NCBI GenBank assembly: GCA_023437255.1
Contig: JAEZGR010000278.1
Coordinates: 1 to 9,808 of the forward strand
DNA from: Pseudomonadota bacterium
GTDB taxonomy: Bacteria; Pseudomonadota; Gammaproteobacteria; Burkholderiales; Burkholderiaceae_B
Length of the DNA: 9,808 nt
Reading direction: 5' to 3'
The notes below the pieces were generated by a model. The model was not told where the DNA came from, searched no databases, and saw only the letters and a program-made list of their open reading frames with translations. Shown piece by piece: positions 1 through 5,511 of the stretch; the stretch's first letter is position 1; the number at the start of each line of letters is the position of its first letter. The position numbers and the translations under genes are program-made.

Positions 1-1256
1 CACGCGTGAAGCAACGCGCCCGCGGCCAGGAGGTCGTTGGCAGCCTGAATCCCGGTCAGGCGCTCGTCGGCGTCGTTCACAAGGAACTCACGGCCCTCAT
101 GGGTGGCGACCTGGGCGCCGAGGCCAGCGAGTTGTCGCTGGCTGCACAGCCGCCCGCCGTCATTCTCATGGCGGGTCTGCAGGGCGCGGGCAAGACCACC
201 ACCACCGGTAAGCTGGCCAAGTGGCTGTCCGACGGAAATCACACCCAGGCCGGTCGCAAGACAGGCAAGAAGAAGGTCCTGGTGGTCTCTGCCGACGTCT
301 ACCGACCGGCCGCCATCGATCAGCTGAAGGCGGTGGCCGCGCAGGTCAACGTCGACTTCCTGCCATCGGATCCTTCACAGACCCCGGTCGATATTGCCCG
401 CGGTGCGCTCGATCATGCGCGCAGGCATTTCTATGACGTGTTGATCGTTGATACGGCCGGTCGCCTGGGTATCGACGAGGCCATGATGCGCGAAATCCGC
501 GCGCTCTACGACCTGCTCAATCCGATTGAGACCCTGTTCGTGGTCGATGCCATGCAGGGTCAGGACGCGGTCAATGTGGCCAAGGCCTTTGCCGACGCGT
601 TGCCCCTCACGGGCGTGGTCATGACCAAGCTCGACGGCGATGCGCGCGGTGGTGCTGCGCTGTCGGTGCGCCACGTCACGGGCAAACCGCTGAAGTTCGT
701 GGGTGTGTCCGAAAAGATGGACGGCCTCGAGCCTTTCCACCCCGAGCGCATGGCGCAGCGCGTGCTGGGCATGGGCGACATTGTGTCGCTGGTCGAGCAG
801 GCGCAGCGCAATATCGACATCGCTGATGCCGAGAAATTCGCCAAGAAGATCAAGTCCGGCGACAAGTTCGACCTGAACGACTTTCGCGAGCAGCTGCAGC
901 AGGTCAAGAAGATGGGCGACATGGGCTCGCTGCTGCAGAAGCTGCCGGCGCAGTTCGCCGCGGCTGCGGGGCAGCTGCAGAGCGGTCAGGCCGAGAAGCA
1001 GTTACGTCGGACCGAAGGCATCCTCAACTCCATGACGCCTCAAGAGCGCGCCAAGCCCGAGCTGCTGAAGGCCTCACGCAAGCGCCGCATTGCGGCGGGG
1101 GCCGGCGTGCCGGTTCAGGAGGTCAACCGCCTGCTGAATCAGTACGAGCAGATGTCGGGAATGATGAAGCAGATGAAGAAGGGCGGCATGGCGAAGATGA
1201 TGCGCGCCATGGGTGGCCTGAAGGGCCTGGGCAAGGGCGGCTTTCGGGGGTTTTAA
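1..1256 (+). CDS. ffh: Signal recognition particle protein Ffh (5' partial)
   Basis: SRP GTPase that binds 4.5S RNA and signal sequences of nascent inner-membrane and exported proteins and docks with FtsY. The frame is open from base 3, and the text before the first possible GTG at base 6 already matches Ffh (RVKQRARGQEV...), so that GTG is internal. About 40-50 N-terminal residues of the N domain lie outside the window. Counting from base 6: P-loop GLQGAGKTTT at residues 57-66, ADVYRPAAIDQL at 96-107, DTAGR at 149-153, TKLDGDARGG at 207-216. The methionine-rich M domain runs from about 290 to the end. The C-terminus is the usual Met/Gly/Lys-rich tail (MMKQMKKGG, MAKMMRAMGG) ending GGFRGF. 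The stop is TAA at 1254-1256. All GTPase motifs are intact. It converges on the thiS-pip-trmB cluster. Identification is certain; only the start is missing. Confidence 0.97.
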   Translation, partial: RVKQRARGQEVVGSLNPGQALVGVVHKELTALMGGDLGAEASELSLAAQPPAVILMAGLQGAGKTTTTGKLAKWLSDGNHTQAGRKTGKKKVLVVSADVYRPAAIDQLKAVAAQVNVDFLPSDPSQTPVDIARGALDHARRHFYDVLIVDTAGRLGIDEAMMREIRALYDLLNPIETLFVVDAMQGQDAVNVAKAFADALPLTGVVMTKLDGDARGGAALSVRHVTGKPLKFVGVSEKMDGLEPFHPERMAQRVLGMGDIVSLVEQAQRNIDIADAEKFAKKIKSGDKFDLNDFREQLQQVKKMGDMGSLLQKLPAQFAAAAGQLQSGQAEKQLRRTEGILNSMTPQERAKPELLKASRKRRIAAGAGVPVQEVNRLLNQYEQMSGMMKQMKKGGMAKMMRAMGGLKGLGKGGFRGF

Positions 1257-1258
1257 TC

Positions 1259-1313
1259 GCCCTGCATGGCGTCCACTTCGTCCGGGCTCGTCCACGTCGC
1301 GCCCTGCATGGCG
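1259..1313. repeat. Pair of 13-bp direct repeats in ffh-thiS gap
   Basis: The 13-mer GCCCTGCATGGCG occurs at 1259-1271 and again at 1301-1313, start to start 42 bp, just after the ffh stop. The first copy, with the preceding C, has CGCC/GGCG ends around CTGCAT and so is itself partly palindromic. No function is known. It may be a small local duplication or a binding site pair. Confidence 0.5.
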
Positions 1314-1322
1314 CTCCGATTC

Positions 1323-1366
1323 GTCAGGCGGTCGACAGTGCGCAGGCACTGTCGAGCCGTCCTGAC
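1323..1366. terminator. Long imperfect hairpin between convergent ffh and thiS
   Basis: The core is a perfect 10-bp stem, TCGACAGTGC (1332-1341) and GCACTGTCGA (1346-1355), with a GCAG loop. The stem continues outward: CGG (1329-1331) pairs with CCG (1357-1359), and GTCAGG (1323-1328) with CCTGAC (1361-1366). Single unpaired bases are G1356 and T1360, giving 19 pairs in all. It lies directly against the thiS stop and 66 bp after the ffh stop, where a bidirectional terminator is expected. Neither side has a T-run, so intrinsic termination is not shown; it could instead block RNA decay from the 3' end. Confidence 0.5.
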
Positions 1367-1567
1367 TCATCCACCTCCAACCGCCACTACTATTTCCAGG
1401 TGGTCGCCGTCTGTGAGTTGGGCGGTGGCGTGGGCACTGCGGGGGACGATTTCTCCGTTGCGTTCTACGGCGATCCGCTTGCCCTGATAGCCCAATTGTT
1501 CGATCAGGCCTGCTACGGTCAGGCCGGCGTCAATCTGGCGGTTTTCGCCATTCAGAGTGATGTTCAT
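1367..1567 (-). CDS. thiS: Sulfur carrier protein ThiS
   Basis: A 66-residue ubiquitin-like protein. It is adenylated and thiocarboxylated at its C-terminal glycine by ThiF-type enzymes and gives sulfur to ThiG for the thiazole ring of thiamine. The sequence shows the family pattern: MNITLNGE start, [13 protein letters not shown] at about 14-26, [14 protein letters not shown] at 31-44, [16 protein letters not shown] at 51-66. The Gly-Gly end is present. The ATG at 1565-1567 gives the canonical length and has a GGAA ribosome site six bases upstream (1574-1577). A longer frame starting at 1672 runs through the end of pip and is not used. It lies 28 bp after pip on the same strand, so is probably the last gene of the trmB-pip-thiS unit. 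No thiG, thiF or other thiamine gene is adjacent in this window, which is unusual. Confidence 0.9.
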   Translation of the reverse strand: MNITLNGENRQIDAGLTVAGLIEQLGYQGKRIAVERNGEIVPRSAHATAQLTDGDHLEIVVAVGGG

Positions 1568-1595
1568 GTCGTGTTCCGTATTCAGTCTTTGATCT

Positions 1596-2531
<936 letters not shown>

Positions 2532-3275
2532 TCAGGCCCTGCGCTTGAAAATGAGGTCCCACACACCATGCCCCAATCGCAGGCCGCGGGCCTCGAACTT
2601 GGTGAGCGGGCGGAAATCGGGGCGCGGCGCATAACCGTTGGCCACGGTGTTTTCCAGGCTCGGTTCGTTGCTCAGCACCTCGAGCATTTGCTCGGCATAG
2701 TTTTCCCAGTCAGTGGCCAGGTGGATGTAGGCGCCCGGCTTCATGCGGCTCGCCAACAGTTTCACCAAGGGCGGCTGGATCAGGCGGCGCTTGTGGTGGC
2801 GCTTCTTGGGCCAGGGGTCGGGAAAGTAAATGTGCACGCCGTCGAGCGAATCCGGCGCGATCATGTGATTCAGCACTTCCACCGCATCGTGCTGGATCAC
2901 CCGCACGTTGGTGAGCCCGGTTTCATCGATGCGCTTGAGCATCGCGCCCACGCCGGCATTGAACACCTCCACCCCAAGAAAGTTGTCATTGGGGCGGGCC
3001 TGCGCGATTCTCTGGGTGGTCTCGCCCATACCGAAACCGATCTCGAGTATGGTGGGCGCTTCGCGGCCGAAGGCCTGCTTGAGGTCGAGCAGCGCGGGCC
3101 GGTACGGAATGGCCCACAGGGGCATCAGCCGATCAAGCGCCTCGCGCTGGCTGGGCGTGATGTGCGCGCGCCGATGCACGAAGCTGCGGATATGGCCGCG
3201 GCCGGACTGTTCGGTGGCGGTGCGAACCTCGTAGGCGGGCTCGGGCGTATTCGATGAATTTGGGTCTTGCATCAT
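2532..3275 (-). CDS. trmB: tRNA (guanine-N7-)-methyltransferase TrmB
   Basis: Uses S-adenosylmethionine to make m7G at position 46 in the tRNA variable loop. It has 247 codons. The first 30 or so residues are a variable, polar tail ([13 protein letters not shown]), followed by the conserved core. SAM motif [10 protein letters not shown] is at 78-87, the ribose-binding acid is Glu103 (LGVEVF), and Asp130 is in QHDAVEV. The family signature [17 protein letters not shown] is at 148-164, and the C-terminal [10 protein letters not shown] recognition motif at 222-231. The start is either of two tandem ATGs (3273-3275 or 3270-3272). Neither has a Shine-Dalgarno sequence. A TACAAT box ends seven bases before the first ATG, which suggests a leaderless message. 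It is divergent from a tRNA gene and heads the trmB-pip-thiS unit. Confidence 0.96.
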   Translation of the reverse strand: MMQDPNSSNTPEPAYEVRTATEQSGRGHIRSFVHRRAHITPSQREALDRLMPLWAIPYRPALLDLKQAFGREAPTILEIGFGMGETTQRIAQARPNDNFLGVEVFNAGVGAMLKRIDETGLTNVRVIQHDAVEVLNHMIAPDSLDGVHIYFPDPWPKKRHHKRRLIQPPLVKLLASRMKPGAYIHLATDWENYAEQMLEVLSNEPSLENTVANGYAPRPDFRPLTKFEARGLRLGHGVWDLIFKRRA

Positions 3276-3282
3276 GCGCGTA

Positions 3283-3288
3283 ATTGTA
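3283..3288 (-). promoter_or_regulatory. Candidate -10 box for trmB
   Basis: On the minus strand TACAAT (five of six matches to TATAAT) ends at 3283, leaving seven bases before the ATG at 3275. A start site at the usual distance would fall on or next to the start codon. The -35 position (about 3306-3311, TTATAG at 17-bp spacing) is a poor match. The box overlaps the -35 element of the opposing tRNA promoter. It is inferred from sequence only. Confidence 0.4.
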
Positions 3289-3312
3289 CCGGCTCGCCGC
3301 AGCCGCTATAAT
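3284..3312 (+). promoter_or_regulatory. Sigma70-type promoter of the tRNA-Gly gene
   Basis: TTGTAC at 3284-3289 and a perfect TATAAT at 3307-3312 are separated by exactly 17 bp. The expected start site near 3319 gives a leader of about six bases before the mature tRNA 5' end at 3325, as expected for a stable RNA gene. Confidence 0.75.
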
Positions 3313-3324
3313 TTCTTCCCCTTG

Positions 3325-3398
3325 GCGGGTGTAGTTCAATGGTAGAACGGCGGCTTCCCAAGCCTCAAGCGTGGGTTCGATTCCCATCACCCGCTCCA
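3325..3398 (+). tRNA. tRNA-Gly (anticodon CCC)
   Basis: A 74-nt gene with encoded CCA (3396-3398). The acceptor stem GCGGGTG (3325-3331) pairs fully with CACCCGC (3388-3394). The D arm is GTTC/GAAC (3334-3337 with 3345-3348). The anticodon loop TTCCCAA (3355-3361) holds CCC at 3357-3359, reading GGG. The T arm is GTGGG/CCCAT around TTCGATT (3371-3387). The anticodon stem GCGGC/GCCTC (3350-3354 with 3362-3366) has one C-T mismatch at the second pair (3351/3365). The variable loop AAGC has G at position 46, a possible TrmB target. The discriminator base is T. No U-rich terminator follows closely, so the transcript might run into the next gene. Confidence 0.96.
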
Positions 3399-3479
3399 TC
3401 CACTCTGTGTGGCGCCATTTCTGGCGGGCATGCAGTCAATGGCAGCACCGGCTGTCTCAGTAAAAATCCTGGAATGCCA

Positions 3480-4310
3480 ATGAGCGTGATGCGCCATAGT
3501 GCCGCCGTGGCGGTTCTTTGCAGTGCCGTGCTGGGTCTGGTGGCCTGCGCACAGCCCGCTTACGATGAAAACGGTGTGTACACGCCGCAGTTCGGGCAGG
3601 CCGGCAAAGACGTCATGTGGGTGCCCACGGCGCAGGCGGTGGTCGACCGCATGCTCGCGCTCGCTCAAGTCACGCCCGATGACCTTCTGGTTGATCTGGG
3701 TTCCGGTGATGGCCGCACGGTCATTGCCGCCGCAAAGCAGGGCGCACGGGCGCACGGCATTGAATTCAACCCCGATCTGGTGGTGCTGTCGCAGCAGGCG
3801 GCCGCTCGAGAAGGCCTGGCCGATCGCGCCACGTTCGAGCAGGGCGACATATTCAAGACCGATTTTTCAGATGCGAGTGTGGTCACTTTGTTTCTTCTGA
3901 CCGAATTGAATCTGAAACTGCGGCCTATCTTGCTGAACATGAAACCGGGCACCCGCATCGTGTCGAATTCCTTCGACATGGGCGATTGGCGACCCGATGA
4001 AATGACCACTGTCACCGACCATTGCTCGGGGTTCTGTACCACGTACAAGTGGGTCGTGCCGGCCCACGTGGCCGGTACATGGCACATGGAAAACGATGCG
4101 CGCCTGGAACTGGCTCAGACCTTCCAGATGGTGCGAGGCTCGCTGTACGCTGACGACGATCGCACGTCGATACGCGACGCTCGCATGAACGGCTCGCGTA
4201 TCGAATTCCGTGTTGGTGACGATCTCTACACAGGTGAAGTGGTCGGCGACACCCTGCGTGGCATGGTCAACGGCGTGCGGGCGTGGTCGGCGCAGCGCTC
4301 GGTTGGCTGA
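3480..4310 (+). CDS. Predicted lipoprotein with SAM-dependent methyltransferase fold
   Basis: 276 residues from the ATG at 3480, chosen because GGAA (3471-3474) lies five bases upstream and a signal peptide follows directly. The open frame begins further upstream inside the tRNA gene, which is not a credible start. Residues 1-23 are a lipoprotein signal: MSVMRH, a hydrophobic stretch, then lipobox LVAC with Cys23. Ala24 after the Cys predicts outer-membrane sorting by the +2 rule. The mature part is a class I methyltransferase: motif I VDLGSGDG at 71-78, acidic Glu95 (HGIEFNP), GDIF at 122-125, VVTLFLLTELNLKLRP at 134-149, FDMGDW at 165-170. A C-terminal region of about 75 residues (from GTWHMENDARLEL at 199) looks like a small beta domain. 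It has only two other mature cysteines, Cys182 and Cys186 (HCSGFC). Similar signal-peptide-bearing methyltransferase-like proteins are recalled from other proteobacteria; the substrate is unknown. The last 44 bp overlap the convergent dehydrogenase gene. Confidence 0.85.
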   Translation: MSVMRHSAAVAVLCSAVLGLVACAQPAYDENGVYTPQFGQAGKDVMWVPTAQAVVDRMLALAQVTPDDLLVDLGSGDGRTVIAAAKQGARAHGIEFNPDLVVLSQQAAAREGLADRATFEQGDIFKTDFSDASVVTLFLLTELNLKLRPILLNMKPGTRIVSNSFDMGDWRPDEMTTVTDHCSGFCTTYKWVVPAHVAGTWHMENDARLELAQTFQMVRGSLYADDDRTSIRDARMNGSRIEFRVGDDLYTGEVVGDTLRGMVNGVRAWSAQRSVG

Positions 4311-5346
4311 GCGTGGCCATGTCGATCACGAAGCGGTAGCGCACGTCAGCTTTTTCCATGCGCTCGAAAGCCTCGTTGATCTGATCCATGCGAATCATCT
4401 CGCAGTCGGGCAGAATGTTTTTCTCGGCGCAGAAATCCAGCATTTCCTGTGTTTCGCGTATGCCGCCGATCAGTGAGCCGGCGATGCGCCGCCGGCCCAT
4501 CACCAGGGGAATGGTGCTGGTTTCGTCGATCGGGCCGACCTGGCCCACGATGACCATCGTTCCATCAATGTCGAGCAGCGGCACGTAGGGTGTCAGGTCG
4601 TGCCTGACGGGAACGGTGTCGATGATCAGATCAAAGGTGTCGGCGGCCGCTTCCATGGCGGCTTCGTCGCTTGAAACAAGCAGTCGGTGGGCGCCGAGCG
4701 CCAGTGCGTCGGGCTCCTTGTCGGCGCTGCGACTCAGCACCGTGACATCGGCGCCCATGCCGACCGCCAGTTTCACGGCCATGTGCCCCAGACCGCCCAG
4801 GCCGATCACGCCGACACGGCTGCCGGGCCCGACATTCCAGGTGCGCAGGGGCGAATAGGTAGTGATGCCGGCGCACAGCAGGGGCGCCGCGCGTGCCAGG
4901 TCCAGCCCCTGCGGTACCCGCAGGCAGAACTCTTCGCGTACGACCAGATGCCTGGAATACCCACCCTGGGTGAACTCGCGTGTGATGCGATCGCGGGCGC
5001 CGTAGGTGAACGTGCTGCGGTTGCGGCAGAGCTGCTCTTCGCCGTGGTCGCATTGATCACAGGACATGCAGCTGTCGACCAGGCATCCTACGGCAACATG
5101 GTCGCCGACTTTGTGCCCGGTGACCTCGGGACCGACCGCGATGACCCGCCCCACGATCTCGTGGCCCGGCACGATGGGGTAATAACTGCCGCCCCAGTCG
5201 TTACGCGCCGTGTGCAGGTCGGAGTGACACACCCCGCAATACAGGATCTCCATGGCAACGTCGTTGGGGCGCAGTTCCCGGCGCTCGAATTCATAAGGGG
5301 CGAGTGGGGTGTCTGGGCTGTATGCGGCATAGCCAATGGTATGCAT
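4267..5346 (-). CDS. Zinc-dependent NAD(P)-dependent alcohol dehydrogenase (cinnamyl-alcohol-dehydrogenase/YahK type)
   Basis: Medium-chain dehydrogenase, 359 residues, expected to interconvert aldehydes and primary alcohols in the cytoplasm. Catalytic zinc ligands: Cys40 (CGVCHSD), His62 with Glu63 (GHEIVG) and Cys158 (PLLCAGIT). Structural zinc: Cys93, Cys96, Cys99 and Cys107. The Rossmann motif GLGGLGHMAVKLA is at 182-194. The strand-end text VLSRSADKEPDALALGA at 203-219, with SRS where NAD enzymes have an acid, favours NADPH. The family normally ends near YRFVIDMATL (337-346). Here a further 13 residues rich in Ala, Pro, Ser and Arg are encoded where the frame runs into the opposing methyltransferase gene. 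The start ATG at 5344-5346 has GGAG (5354-5357) seven bases upstream. It is divergent from acnA. The true substrate cannot be read from sequence. Confidence 0.93.
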   Translation of the reverse strand: MHTIGYAAYSPDTPLAPYEFERRELRPNDVAMEILYCGVCHSDLHTARNDWGGSYYPIVPGHEIVGRVIAVGPEVTGHKVGDHVAVGCLVDSCMSCDQCDHGEEQLCRNRSTFTYGARDRITREFTQGGYSRHLVVREEFCLRVPQGLDLARAAPLLCAGITTYSPLRTWNVGPGSRVGVIGLGGLGHMAVKLAVGMGADVTVLSRSADKEPDALALGAHRLLVSSDEAAMEAAADTFDLIIDTVPVRHDLTPYVPLLDIDGTMVIVGQVGPIDETSTIPLVMGRRRIAGSLIGGIRETQEMLDFCAEKNILPDCEMIRMDQINEAFERMEKADVRYRFVIDMATLSQPSAAPTTPARR

Positions 5347-5408
5347 GTTTCGACTCCGGTTCGGGGATTGCTACATCCGGGGTTTGGGGAGGGCCCTTGA
5401 TGGTAACG

Positions 5409-5425
5409 CCTGCGCCAGCCGCAGG
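5409..5425. promoter_or_regulatory. Inverted repeat in adh-acnA intergenic region
   Basis: CCTGCG (5409-5414) and CGCAGG (5420-5425) form a perfect 6-bp inverted repeat with a 5-bp spacer. It lies between divergent adh and acnA, 62 bp upstream of the adh start codon and 86 bp upstream of the acnA start. It may be an operator or a short hairpin in the adh leader. Apart from this and the extended -10-like site, nothing clear is seen in the 165-bp gap. Confidence 0.35.
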
Positions 5426-5452
5426 TAAATTCATGATGCGGTACTCCCATCG

Positions 5453-5461
5453 TGATACATT
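5453..5461 (+). promoter_or_regulatory. Candidate extended -10 promoter of acnA
   Basis: TGATACATT reads as an extended -10 (TG, one base, then TACATT, four of six matches) in an AT-richer stretch. No good -35 lies 16-18 bp upstream. A start near 5468 would give a leader of about 44 nt. This is a weak assignment. Confidence 0.3.
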
Positions 5462-5493
5462 GATTTGATTGAAAAATAACGAGTTGGCCATTC

Positions 5494-5502
5494 GAGAAGG
5501 AG
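5494..5502 (+). promoter_or_regulatory. Strong ribosome binding site of acnA
   Basis: GAGAAGGAG lies nine bases before the ATG at 5512. It fixes the start of acnA and suggests efficient translation. Confidence 0.8.
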
Positions 5503-5511
5503 TAGCGCGAA

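Noticed and set aside
3339..3479. Upstream extension of the lipoprotein frame into the tRNA gene
   Set aside because: It would start inside a tRNA and bury the signal peptide at residue 48. The ATG at 3480 has a ribosome site and an immediate signal sequence.
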